This document shows positions 38,601 to 52,015 of a DNA stretch of 64,000 bases, in pieces. Every line of letters starts with the position of its first letter. Within the stretch, counting starts at the first letter, position 1. Source of the stretch: Edolisoma coerulescens (taxonomy: Eukaryota > Chordata > Aves > Passeriformes > Campephagidae); assembly GCA_013397115.1 (NCBI GenBank), contig VWZW01002761.1, positions 509,870-573,869 of the forward strand. The letters are read 5' to 3'. Made by a program: the position numbers and the translations under genes. The notes under the pieces were generated by a model. That model was not told the origin of the DNA. It saw only the letters and a program-made list of their open reading frames with translations, and searched no databases.

Positions 38601-41600
38601 AGTGAATGCACATAGTAATTGCTTTGAAGTTTTTTTTCAGGTAGTTGGAATTCAGAGGAAATATAGCATTGGTGTCATAATACTAATGCCTATTTCCCTA
38701 GAGGTATTTTATATTAAATTTTCATATAGTGTAGTTTAAGCATATATCTAGACATCAGATTGAAACCCACAGCTCTGAACTCTCAATGGATCGCTTTAGC
38801 AGGGAGCAGGGAGCAGCCCAAAGCCATACAAATACCAAGAGCTTTCCCTAAGAAGCAGACAAGGAACAGTCACCCCAGCGTGGTGTACATGTGCCAATGG
38901 ACTCTGGCCTTTGCATCGTATTTAATACCCAAGACTTAGTACAACACTGTGCTGTGCTGACACTGGTCCTGAAGCTGGGCTACACTTTGCAATGTGTGCT
39001 TTAAAACTGCTAAATCACAAACGTTTAGGGAGGACTACCTTATGCCTTGAATTCCAGTCTAGAGAAGAGAGTTGATGTCATGTGGCTTTATCCCAGGGAT
39101 AATATCAAAGGACACTGCATCTTAAAGGTACAGATCATCTTGGCATCAGCATTCTGGTTGTAGGAAACTGGAGAAGAATTGTTATGCGAAACTATAACCC
39201 TCCCTTCCATACAGCCATCCATATGGCCAGCCCAGGGGAGATGGTGACATAGACTATTTCTTGCCCACTTCCATGAAAAAATGAGGGTTCAAGAGTTTTT
39301 TTTTTGTTGCAGCTAAAGCCATAATCAAAGAAGCACTACCATGCAAAAGGGTTGGGGAAATGATTGTTAAGCCAGCATGACTGACACATTTTTTATTTCT
39401 GACATGCATGAAATGAAAGGTACTTTGTGTGATTTTCTTCCAAGAGACTGGGAGAGCAGTATTATTTATCAAACAGGGAGTTGGTGTTCTGTGTATCAGA
39501 AAACAGCAAGGTTGTAACTGTTTTCAGAAGTTCTAATTAGTTCCAATATAATCTCATTTTCTGTAGTTATAGAAAAAAATGGTTGCTTGTCCCTTATCTA
39601 ATTGTCCTTTTGTATACTTCTGCATTGATTTCTCCCAGTTATAGTCTCAAGACAGTGGGTGCCAAGACATTTTCTAAATGGATCTTCATTTAATTCATTG
39701 CCTGCCTCTTATCAGCATCTGATAGAAGGCTGAGAAAAAAAAAAAATAAACAAGGCCATTGTTTTCCCTTGTTGTTAATAATTTAACATTTATGGCACTT
39801 AATTTGTACATCTTCCATGAAAAATATCCTGTGGATGCCTGTTGTATTGATGATGTGCATTTCCCTTATAGGAAAACTTTGATGTGCTTTACATGATTCT
39901 ATAAAACACACAATGCTGAGCAGTAAATAGACTCCCCAGGCAAAGATTTGTTAATGAGTCCCAATTAGCTAAAAATCAGAAAAAATCCAACAAATAATAT
40001 TGAACACGGAAAAAGGATTTGGATCAATCATGCATGGATTAGAGGCTCTTACTCATTGTAGGTCTTGCACATGGTCACTTATGCTTTGCAATACTTTCAT
40101 TAAGTTTGCACTCTGGAGTATTTATGGACATAATAAAACTTCTGTTAAAAGTCATTAAAATGTTGCTCATGAACCAAATTACTAAGAAAATCAGTTAATG
40201 CAGAATATGACAGATTCATATTAAATTAGATAATTCAATTCAATATAAAATTAACCAAAAGAAATTGATAAAACTAAAGCTTCCATTTTTCTTCTGGTGT
40301 TTCAAAAAGGCCATCTTCTAATTCAGTTTTAACCGACAATGAACTGTCCACTTAAACACTTTAGTCCTGGGTTACAGCAGTAACAGTAGTAACCCACTAT
40401 TCTACTCTTTCTTTTACAAGTCTGGAGGCTTGTTAATGACATCTGAAAAGGCTATTATTACTCAGGAATATTCCTCCATCTTGACTCTGCTAATATTTCT
40501 TATGGCTCCATCCTTGAAAGTCTAAAACAACAGCAAACATAGATGCTCTTTTTTCTAATTCTCTATAGCAATGCTGGAGTTAATTCTTTTTTTGAAAGTG
40601 TGGCAAGTTACTTAAAAAATCACTGACTAAAGAATGAAAAGATACCCCATGTCTTTGAAAACAGAGAGAATGAAAGTCAATCACAAGCTCTTCTCTGCCT
40701 CTGCTTTTGATTTCACAGCAAGGCTGGCTGAGAGAGATTGTTGCACTTCGCCTCAGCTTTTGTGTGGATTTCTGTAAAAGAAACACTATTGAGCAAGCAA
40801 AATATAACTGCCTACATGACTGAGCACAGATTGATGCATCTGTACAGGAAGCATATTGAAGACACATCAAGACAAATGTGACTTTGTTTAAGTGTTGTAA
40901 AGATGCTCATGGAGAGAACGTTGCTAAAAAGTCCTTAATGTACTGGGATATTTGCAAAGGATAATGCCTGTATGAGGAATAAAATCTCTTGATTAGGATG
41001 GCCAGCCACTATCTGGGTGGTGATGAGAGCATTTTTTTTAATGGTAACTCCAGCAGCATTGGACAGGACTCCCCAAAATACTGTTCTGCTGGATACCTAC
41101 ATCCAAGTGGCCTGAAGTCCCGTGTGTTCATTTCATCACAAACTGCTTCCATTGATGTCAATTATTTTAAACTATCTGGCACCAGCCCCTAATGATCTTA
41201 ACGATGCCCAAAAGACTATTCTGCATGATGATTTCTGCACATTTAGAAGTTCCTATTGAGTATTTACAAGAATCCTGCCAATGTACAGGTTGGTTAACTC
41301 TGGAGTAGGAACGCCCTCTGGAATGGCGGTTTCTTCACCTGGTGTATGAATCAATGCAATGGACAGAAACTGGTTAACACACAGACATGAGCTGCCAAGG
41401 GGATTTGTTATTACTGCCTGTAATAACTGAGGGCTCCCATAACAGTTACTCACTTCCTTACTGAAGACAGTGGCTGAAGGTTCAGTCCACCACCCTGTCT
41501 CAAATTGGTCCAGCATTTAAATTGCTTGTTGTGACATCAGTGAGATAATTAATTGTTTTTATGCATAGGCACAGACTGCATACACAGCTACTTTGCAATT

Positions 41601-44600
41601 ATAACTATAGGACAAACTTCAATCTCATTCTTTCATCCCATTAATAACTTATGTTCCACATCTCTTTTCTCACCAAGAGAGACAGCCAGGAGTACTTTAA
41701 ATGAAAAAGTTTCACTGAAAAATGACAACTTGCCCAAAGTATTTACAGACTCTAGAAATGGAAGAAATTGTTTCTCCTGCTTTGTTCTTATTGTATATGT
41801 CTTAAATGCTGATCTAGGACTAGTGAAATTCTGTCAGAAAAAGAGACAGTGACTTCAGGAGAACCTGGAATGTATCCATAATGAATTACTGTAAGGCTTA
41901 TATTCACACTTTATTTTGGCCACAATAGTAAGATAAGCAAATTCTGGAGCTGGTCCAGGCTAAGTACACAATCAGTAATAGGCCATTAAGATTTGATTTA
42001 TTTGTGCTTTAGATAAAGGGACTGGACCTTCAAACTAAATCAGAAGGCTTTAGCTTCAGATAAACTCCAGTTATGTGCATGTAAGCAGATGTTTAAATCT
42101 AGAGTCAATATTTAAGGAACAGGCATCTGTTCCTAACTCAGCACACATTTGTTGTTCCACTCACAGGGATATTATCCAGAATTTACTTTTGCACCTTTAA
42201 AGTAAAGCTGATTCCATTTCCTTGCTGTCTGGCACACTAGAGACAAATGCACAGAAAGCTTGCAGGACTTAGGGTCTGCAGGTGCAAATGGACATGCTAA
42301 ACATTGCACAGAACTTCAGCAGACTTCTCTGTGGTGGGACTGCTTCTCAGTAAAGGGGCATTTTGCTGCTAGTCCTTTCTGAGCACCCCAAATTACTAGG
42401 CAATTGGTAAAACCATGCCCATGGATCTTCTATATAAATTAGAAATTTTAGTGAGTCTATAAAAATTAGAGTTGCAAAATTAGGCTATAGTGACACAAAG
42501 TGCAATGTAGAGCCTTCACTTTTTAGTGTCTTCACTGTTTGTTTTTTTTTTTTCATCTGGTTATCCACTGAGATTTCTAAAATATTCCATGTTCTTATGG
42601 CTCTCTAGAAGTGGAAATAACACATGAAGATTTGAAAAGGTCATTCCCAAAATGGATATTAATTTGTGTTTGGGTAGGTTTTTTGTTTAATTTAATTCTG
42701 ACATGCATGACCTGAAGACACTTTAATATCAAAATAAACTCTGCTACAAGGAAAGAGCTTATGTTCATATGGGAATTCACTGGTTTTTTTTGAATCCTGG
42801 TGTCCAAATAATTTTTGTGTTCTTTTACTTGATAGTCTAGGTCTCTATTTGTGTCATTCACCTTTTAGAATTATTTTCTGCTATGTTAAAAGAAAAACTG
42901 GTTTTCTTGCTTCATTTTTCCAAACAATTGCTCCCACAGGCGTTAGCTGTGGTAGAACAGTACTAAGGCAGCCAAAATAATCTGGATAAATCGTGGACTG
43001 AGACGGACCTAGCACATTGTGCTGCATGCACAATCCTCATATTATGGAGCAAAATGAAGGCCTGTGTGAGGCTACTAAACATGGGTTTCTTTCATGGAGC
43101 CTGATTACATTTTGCTTTGTGTTGCAGGATTCAAGCTGAATGAGAAAGGCAGGGTTTATGTAACCTGTTAGTCAATGCAACTGGCATAAGAAGCTTGGAT
43201 GTGTGGTTCCTCTGGAACATTAAGGCCCTTTGCATGTGCATGGACAAATTGTCCCATGCATGTCACTTCTCTGAATCCAAGCAAGGCTCGGGCAGCCATC
43301 TTGGGGACACTGGAACATGGTACAGTAGTCATCCCTGCAGATCACAGCACTCACTCTGACATCCATCTCTCCTGGTTACATTCACAGACAGGTTCATGCA
43401 GTCTGAGGAGATCAAACGTGACTAGATGTGGCAGCTCTACCTATGCTTTCTACACTGGTCACTATAACCTTCTCCTTTAGTCAGCAGGGACAGGTTGGCA
43501 TTTGTAGAGTCCAATTCCTTCAACATATTGTGGAGGTCTAGCACAGAAAACAGCCAGCTCTCTCTTCACATAGATGACCAGCAGAGATGAGATTGCTTCA
43601 TCTTAGAAGTCTTTAGGTGCTTAAATGGACCTCACATGTCATGAAAGTCTCTTATTTGCAGTGACTGAAGTCAATGTAAAACTATAACCTATCAAAATTA
43701 AAGACTAATGTTTACGTTGTAGAAACACAGAATTCTGACTTCTACCTAAGCATCTAAACCAGACAGGTCCCTCAAAGTTTCAAAAAAACCTTAAACTATA
43801 TTTGCAAGCATTTTTTTCACTCTTTTGAATCCGCTCTGCACATAGTACAAAATGACAACTCAAGCAGTGCACTGTGTTATAAACAGCCCTGCCCTACATA
43901 CGGCAACTCACTTCCATCCGGGAAGGAACAAAACTTTAAATTCGCTACACTAAAGCCTATGTTGATTTACAGCCCTCTTTGATCAGATGATCAAAACCCA
44001 CTTTAACGCTGCTCACGGAACAACCTCACTCCTCTCACATGTATCATTCATAGCTGGCACAGATACTCAGCCTCCCAGTGCTTCCTGGAGCTGTGATGCA
44101 GCCTTTGGCATCAAGGATCATAGCTTGCCATCTGAAGAAAATAATAATAAAGACAAAACCAATTTTTCTTGGGACTAATTGTGACAGCTTGGCCTGAGCA
44201 CAAAGATCATGGTTTTTCCTCATGGTGCCTGAATTCAGGCTTAAGTAGAGATTTCAGGTGCTGGTCCACAGGGTAGTATGGACTGTTAACTATTTAAAAA
44301 TTGTTATTATAATCATATCATACTAGAAGATAACAACACACATAACAGAGTAGAATTATAAAGAAGAATTGTATGGAATTATAATGAGAAAATAAACAGT
44401 AATAAAAGGGTATTCAATAAGCATAATGAAACAATAACTGATGCAGTATTTATTGTAAAAGGATTACTGGAGAAACTTCAAAATTTTAGCTATCCCTTTT
44501 AAGTTGTCGCCTTTTACCTCATCATTCTAGGGTGCTTTATTTAAATACCATGTTTAAATCACAAAACATGCTAAACTGTAGGTATTATAAGCACGTAAGC

Positions 44601-44619
44601 ATTATAAGCAATGCAAATT
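35665..44619. other. Nine kilobases without a recognised gene
   Basis: AT-rich sequence with small A and T runs. 39.76-40.26 kb is dense in homeodomain-type TAAT/ATTA cores and has no repeat signature, so it is a possible conserved non-coding element. No protein family was recognised in any open frame. Confidence 0.45.
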
Positions 44620-44680
44620 AAAAACCAAACGAAAACAACAACAAACCAAAACCAAAANCTCCAAAACCAAAACCAATATT
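44620..44680. repeat. A-rich (CAAAAC)-type repeat with an unresolved base
   Basis: Imperfect AACCAAAACC repeats with an N at 44658, the only ambiguous base I noticed. Confidence 0.9.
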
Positions 44681-45745
44681 TCCTCTGAGGCCTGATCTCA
44701 CTGATTAATTTTAACAAAGGTACCTAAACTGTGAGTGAATAAATAAGCAAATAAATGGTTATGGGCTAAAGGTGTGGCGAAGGAAGTCCGTACCCATCTG
44801 GACACATTGGTTGTTTCATTGAAATCACCAGCACAGGTGCAGAATATCAGGGAATGGCTGTAAGGACCTATTTGCACATACTTTGTTTGCTTTGTCACAA
44901 TCTCTGCTTTTGTGGTGTCACCAAGGGTGTCCTCTGTCACTGATCATACATGCAGGGCATCCCCATGGTCGCTCCCAAGGTTTCAGTGGCCGTTGATGTG
45001 TTTCAGCTGATTTTCCACATAGTTGCCCTGGAGGCACACAAATGGCTCCTTGCACCCAGAGCTATGATCTCCCCTGCTCCCAGCTGTGACTGTTCTTTGT
45101 GTGCCACATCTTGTTACTGAATAAGCCGATCTTAATGGAAATGTCTGGATTGCAAACTTTCTGCTGGAGTGCACACACAGAGCAGACTGGATAGAAATGG
45201 TTTGCAAAGTACAGACGGAAAATAAGCATTTTAATTAATGCTAACTTTTGTGTACTTGGAGGACCCTCATGCTGTAGATGTGATTCTATCCCATTTGGTC
45301 ATGCAGAAGCTAATTCTGATGAATTCAGTAATTTTGCCAAAGAGAATTCATAGCTGCCTCTTTTCACCCTGGTACTTTCTTGCAATTACTGTTGCTTGAC
45401 AGCTGTTGTTCTCATGCAAATTTGACAATGTGGTGCATGAGTGTCTGTGAGGTGATAATAGCTGTGCACATCACGCTTAAACAATACAAATAAGAGCAGA
45501 TGATGCCATCATATTTCGGAGCTGCAATGTGGTTTTAAGTATTTGCCTACTGAAATTTGTTTTCAGCATCATAAAGTACTTTCTTACTATACTATATCAC
45601 TGCTCCTAAACTATAGGTAGAACACAATTAAGGCTGCTGATTGCAAATTAACTTATTATTTCAAGAAATAATATAATATTACCACTAAAAATGATTTGCA
45701 GTAAATAAGAGCATTAATTTTTCAACTGCTTAATACTGTGTTATC

Positions 45746-46165
45746 TAGAATCATTCAGTCATTTAGGTTGGAAAAGATCTCTAACATAATTGAGTCCAAC
45801 CATTAATCCAGCATTGCCAGGTCCACCACTAAACCACGTCCCTAAGCACCACACCTACACCCCTTTTGAATGCTTCCAGGGACAGTGATTCTACCCCTTC
45901 CTTGGGCACCCTGTTTCAATACTAGAAAACCCTTTCCTAACGTCCTATCTAAAACTCCTCTGGTACAACTCGAGACCATTTCTTCTCATTCTCTTGCTTG
46001 TTACCTGGAAGAAGAGGCTGATCCCCACCTGGCTACAGCCTCCTTTCATGTAGCCTAGAGAGTGATAAGGTCCTGCTTGAGCCTGTTTTTCTCCAGGCTA
46101 AACACCCCCAGCTGCCTCAGCCACTCCTCAAACGACTCATGCTCCTGACCGTTCCCCAGTTTGAT
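45746..46165 (-). mobile_element. CR1 LINE 3' fragment
   Basis: Antisense CR1: it begins 'agaatcattcagtcattta' and 'ggttggaaaagatctct', then 'tccaccactaaaccacgtcc', 'ctcttgcttgttacctgg', 'agcctgtttttctccaggct' and 'cagctgcctcagccactcct'. It is fairly well preserved. Confidence 0.93.
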
Positions 46166-46184
46166 CAGGTGTGTCCATGCACAG

Positions 46185-46198
46185 ACACACACACACAC
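46185..46198. repeat. (AC)n dinucleotide repeat
   Basis: Seven AC units just beyond the CR1 fragment at 45.7-46.2 kb. Confidence 0.85.
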
Positions 46199-49100
46199 GT
46201 GCAAAGTTTGCTTTCTTTTACGTAGCATTTCTCCAGTGAGTAGACTGAGAGAGTGCCTTGGACCTGTATTTCGTAAGCTGCCAGGCATCCCTTTCCCAAT
46301 CAGCTACTGAATAACCTGTCCCTGTTAGCAAAGTCCTGGCTTCCCTTGTCACCCCATGACTCTTGGTTCTCTTGCTGAGCTGAACTGGCATTTTCAGCTG
46401 GGTGAACCAGCATAGCTGGCACGGAATTAGCAATTCTTGGTATCTCTGAGTGTTCAACTACACTTTGTGGGGTAATTACTTTTAGAAATGCCAGTTCAGC
46501 ACAGCCAGTGACAAGCAGAAAAAGAGATGCAGATTTTCCCAGCAGGGACAGCTGGGGCTGCTGATTAAGGATGGATGAATCTGTTTGGGAAAACAAATCT
46601 GCCTAAGCCACAATTCTGCAAAACTTCTATATTAATTACTATGTTTGTCAAAATGTTTGTCTCCCTTCCAGGCAGAGGCCTTGGATTTTCTTGCTTGTTT
46701 GTTCTGTATTGTTCCTTTGCTGTTGCCACCACACAGTTTTCTTCCAAGAACTATAGTCTGGTGAACGAAAAATGTTAAATTATTTGTCTGGTCACATCTA
46801 TGCAGATTCTCTAATAGTGCTGTTCTCTGATAGCATCTTTGGCAACCCCATACAGCATCTCTGATGAGCAGCAGTAAATGTCATGGCACAGAGAATCATA
46901 ATGGTATGCAGCGAACCAGCAGGGAGATTTAGAAACTGCCAACAGCCTACATTGTTTTCAGTTGCATATCTTTATCAAGGATGCTATTAGTGCCTTTTGT
47001 CTTAGAAAAAAATACAGTTTTATATTAGGACTCTGAAACCAGAAGACTGCCCAGATAAGTGTGAGGAAAAAAAAATCCACAACCAACCAACTGTCCAAAC
47101 TCTGTAGGAGTTATTGAAAACTATCTTGGTAGAGATTGTAGAGGTAATTGCTTCTTGGACCAATCATACGAAAATATCTGATGCCTATTCCTGAAAATCT
47201 GGCTATACCTTGCTCACCATCATGATCAATATTTGGAAATTCATGTGCCATCCATCATACAGATTCCTTACTAGTGTGGGACAGATATGTTAATGTATAT
47301 ATTGATTTCTGGTAATACTCCCCACTAGCCTCTCACAACTTATGAAGCACTTTTGTATCACAGTGGATGTAAAAGGTGATTACAGAGCAGAATGAAAACA
47401 GTGAGTCCAAGCCAAGCAAGACAAAATACTATTTCATTACCTGAATGGAACAGTTTGGAAGAAATATCTCATGTTGCTATTTTTGGAGTGTTGACATAAA
47501 ACAAAGACAGTAAAATGGTTTTTATTGTATCACCTCTGATTTGGGGGTGCTTAATAACCAGTTATAAGGACAAAATACTTTTAGCCTATGAGTTTCCCTG
47601 TCATCTGGGTTTTCCCATCAACTTTGACAGATAACAGCTGCTCAGAGCCCATATAAACTTTTTTTTTTTTTTTTTTGGGATTATGTAGTTTAGACAGATT
47701 GCATATGCTGATGAAATGAGTTCTGGAGGTCTCACTAAAAGCTAGTGCCTTCCAAAATTATATTTAGCAGATGCAAAGCAAAGACACATCTTAATGGGCA
47801 GGATTATGCTGAATCAGAGCCCTGAGTGAAGGCAGCACTTCAAATGCCCACCTTAATGTAAAATCAGAATTCTTTATGTGGGAAGAACAGTGACCAGCTC
47901 CTGACACAGCATTTCCCACAAACACAGGTGCTGGTTTTATAACATTCTCCTCTCTGCCTCCAGGTTATCAGCGGCTTAGATTAGCACCTTTCTTCCCAAC
48001 CCTTGCTATGCCTCCCATTTCCCAATGAATTTCCTACATAGCAAGTACCATTGCCCATCTGCCTTCACGCTGATAGAGGCAAAGCAACTGCTGATTTCTG
48101 TAATAACTAAACCCTGTGGCAGAAGTCTTGCGTGGATGAACTCACATATAAATTGTTGTGGTTGAGAACAGTGCAGAAACTTGGGCTCTTCTTGCAGACT
48201 GGAGCCAAAATTAACCTGATTCAACTAGGTATCACAAAGGTGCAGAATTAATAAACTTTTATTTACAGTACAAAAAAAGAGGGTACGTTCTAAACCCAAC
48301 GTAAACCAAACCAAAACTCAAACGAATAACTGGAAATGCTACAGAAAATGAAGTCAGGCCTGGGTGGAGAGAAGAATGAGAGCTTGTCACTAGGGGGCAA
48401 CGTGGTATCAGATAAGGGGATGGATGCTCCCCTGGGAGACAGTGAAATATGGGGACAAGAACATGCCACCATAGGGAAGAGACACTTAAAAATAACAAGG
48501 CAGCCTGGTGAAGCACAGCAGAATGAGAAATTGGATTTTACTGTCCTTAGTCATCAAATTGACCTTCTGGCTCAGCCAGAGAAGGGAGAGGAATTGAAGA
48601 GGAGCGTGTAGCTGCTGTGATTTGATAAACAATGCCAACTATAAAAGTCAGACCCAAGCTTTTCCTGAATGAAGGAGATGTGATAGAACCATATCCATGA
48701 TCAAGGTGCAGAAGGGGGAGTGGAGCATGGGAGAGAAATAAATATCATATACTGGCTGTCTGGGTTTCAAACAAAACTCTGGAATTGGTGCATCTATAGC
48801 TTAAATCAGAAATGTTGTGAGTGTCACACAAAACAACTCTAGAAGCTCTCAGTCCATAAATTTTGAATTGATTCAAATCTCTGTCTCTCAAATACACTCT
48901 GGAAAGTTACCCCTTAAATCACTCCATGTCTAAGAGTGACAGAAAGAAGGGGAGAAACTGTATTTCTGTAACTGCTGATATATCTTTGGTTAATTGAAAC
49001 CAATACTAAGTTCCTGAATTGGTGAAATAACACTGTTTTAAAACCCTGTAAATAAGCTTTCAAATTTGGATCCCAAATTTGACCAGCTTTGATTACGGAA

Positions 49101-50563
49101 TAAAGGTAAGTAGAATAGATGAAAGATGAATCTGGGGTAAGAGACTGCTGAGGGTTAGGCTTAAAACAGCATTTAAAACCTTCCATACAGAGATTGTTAT
49201 TTTTAATCCATCCAGAATGTGAACACATTGGCCTAAGCTGCTTAGTACACACAGATGGATCTTTGGCCCTACAGCAAAATAACCAAAATGACCTGGTGTC
49301 TCCACACAGAGCAGATTGGCTGGATCTACAGCACAGAGCGTCTTTCTTCTCTGGGGCCCAGGGGACCTTAAGACAAAATAGTTAATTGGTGCCCGAAGTT
49401 GTTTATGAAACACTATGAGGATTATGTTGCAGCCTGCCAGAAGTGTGCTGTTGCATATTTGCGTGGTGCAGTTGTGCCCATCTGTGTGTCCATGTGCTGT
49501 GGATGTAAAGAGCAGCTCTGTTTTGCCCTCTCTTCTCCCAGACCCTCCCCAACTCTTCTCCCAGCTGCCACATGGGAGCTGCCTCTGGTGCTCATCTTTG
49601 TGCTTTCACTGAGCTGATTTAATTTGCTAGGTTTGCAGAATACACACGCTTTTGGAGTGGAAATTTTCTGTCACTTCAGTGAAAAAAATCCACATGGTGG
49701 AGACTGCTGGGCACTAGATCTGTCATGAGCAAACCAGCAGCAGCTGATAGAAGCAGGATAAATCATTCTCTGCCATGGGGAGACATTGCACAGTCTCAGA
49801 TGTATCACTGAATTGTGCTTTTATTCCACTTTTTATTCATGAATCATTGATGTGTAATCTATGTGCACTGAGAAGATCTCAGCAATCCAGCCATGAAAGC
49901 TAATTACAGGTTTTGATGTTCAGAATTTGAAAAAAACCTGTCAATATTTTTGGGATATTCCTATTTTCTTCTCATCCCAAGTAATAATAATCTTTAAAAG
50001 TTGAAGTCCGGTAAAAGAAAATCTGCAGCAAAGATCCTGGAGAGCTTTTTAAACTCCTTTTTTCCCAGTGAAAGTGATGGATTTAGACAGATGTGCATTG
50101 TAAAGCTAAATGCAAAACACATTTTTGGAAATAGGACCTAAAACAAGAATGAGGTGTTCTGTAATAAAAACAATAATTGGGACTGAAGTGAATAACTAAT
50201 TGCCATTTCTGAAATGAGGTTTATTCTCTTGTTTACTACACTGTAAACCAAGAATAATTCCGCTGTATTTTACTGTGCTAGTCATACAACTGAATCAGAG
50301 TTTGAGCTTCTGCTTTATTGCTGGATATGAAGAGCAATGAGTTGAAACAGCAGTGTGAATCTTTCTGAATGAACAAAATTGTTTCATTTGGGAGGCCATT
50401 CTGAAGCCAATAAAATTGTGGTTGGAACTAATTTTCTCCTTATGCTACATGGGACGAAAGTGTTCTTAGTGGTGTGCATGTATTTACAGCCCCTGGCACA
50501 ATGGGATTAAACTGTTTTCTGGGATCCAGGTCACGTTCATTTGCTAATGTAAATAGAATCCAT
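46199..50563. other. Gene-free stretch
   Basis: A T run of about 19 lies near 47660. 48.3-48.6 kb has open frames on both strands (plus 48336-48611) without any recognised domain. Nothing else found. Confidence 0.5.
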
Positions 50564-51411
50564 CATAGAATCATAGAATGCCAGATTGGAAGGGGGCATG
50601 AAGGATTATCTGGTCCAACCTTCCTCAGCAAAAGCAAAACCACAAGTCTAGACAAGATGGCCCAGCACTCTGCCCAACTAAATCTTCAAAAAGTGTCCAA
50701 CATTGGGGAATGCACCATTTACCTAGGCAGATTATTCCAATGGCTGATTTTTCTCACTGTGAAAAATGTTCCTCTTGTGTAAGCCAGAATCTCCCCAGGA
50801 GTAACTTGTACCTCTCATCTTTTCCATGGCACTCCTTTTAAAAGGAAATCTTCTTTGTAGCCAGCATTTAAACTCTGGATCGTGGTGACAAGATCTCCCC
50901 TAAGTCACATTTCCTCAAGGCTGAACAAAGCAGTTCTCTCAGCCTTTCCTCACATGGCAGACTTTTCAGTCCTTTGATCATTGTTTTGGCTCTTCTCTGG
51001 ACCCTTTCCAGCCTGTTCACACTTTTTTTTGTATAGAGGCAACAAAAATTAAATTCCAGGTGTGGCCTGGCAAGCACTGAGCAGAGTGGTGTAATGATTT
51101 CTTTGTCTGTGCTAGTGAAGCGCTCTTTGATGCAACCCAGGATACTGTTGGCTTCCTTTGCTGTAGCAGCACCCTGTTCACTCATATTGAGCTCGCATCC
51201 ACCAGAAGCTCCTGGTCCCTTTCCACAGAGCTTCTCCCCCTCCAGGTATATATCCCAGCCTTGCTGCATTCCTGGATTATGTTTTCCCAGGTGCAAGACC
51301 TTATGCTTGTTGAACTTCATAAGCTTCTCATTAGTCCACTCTTCCAGCCTGTCCAGGTTTTCTTGCAGGGTAACTGTCCCTTTTGAAGTCCTCCCTTCTC
51401 CACAGCTATAA
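50564..51411 (-). mobile_element. CR1 LINE 3' part with the end of ORF2
   Basis: About 850 bases, the longest CR1 copy in the window. The antisense 3' end starts 'catagaatcatagaatg'. On the minus strand an open frame (51320 down to 50868, 150 codons) holds the C-terminal reverse-transcriptase part: MKFNKHKVLHLGKHNP, then SILGCIKERF, then ARPHLEFNF, then RLERVQRRAKTMIKGL, then EERLREL. The catalytic part of RT lies upstream and is missing. The frame is intact but short, so the copy is inactive. The right boundary is approximate. Confidence 0.93.
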
Positions 51412-51719
51412 TTATATCTGTAATTATAGATGTGGCATTGGGGCTATATTTTTTAGTTGGACATAACCAAAGCCATGATTTATCATAATTTGTAAGCTGT
51501 TAAAATGCAGGATAAGTCACTAGCATTATTTCAGTCACATTGTTTGAGATCAAAGTTCTTCCTGTGCGGTTAACTCTCCTTGATAGCAGCCGAGAACCAA
51601 GGGAAGGTCGCACAAACTGGGCAAATATAAATTCTACTTGCTCCTGTTACTCCACCAGACATTAAACTTTTACAGGAATTATGTGAACCAGAAATGGTTT
51701 TTATGTATTTAAGTAACAC

Positions 51720-52015
51720 TCAATTGATTTCATTCCTATGTGCTTGTCTGTTCATCCTTTGAATCCATGCAGACTCTTGCTGCAGATATATCTTCTGACA
51801 AGGAGTTCCACATCTTCCCTCTGTGTTATGTGGAAAACCACCTTATTTTGTTTGCTTTTAACTTCTCTTTCATCTGATGCCGCCTATTTCATGTACTGGA
51901 AAGGACAATAAATCATCAACCCTGTTCATCTTCTTCATGTAAGTTTTTTATGCACCCACAGATGATATCCTCCACAATGGTCTATTCTCCCTCACTGAAG
52001 AGTTTAGTTAGTACT
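51720..52015 (-). mobile_element. Old CR1-like LINE fragment
   Basis: 'caaggagttccacatcttcc', 'ggaaaggacaataaatcatc' and 'gatgatatcctccacaatgg' resemble the antisense 3' region of older sauropsid CR1 families. It is diverged and has no terminal repeat. It lies beside the 50.6 kb copy in the same orientation but is clearly an older sequence. Confidence 0.55.

Noticed and set aside
48336..48611. 91-codon plus-strand frame, with open frames opposite
   Set aside because: No family signature. Open frames on both strands suggest base-composition effects.
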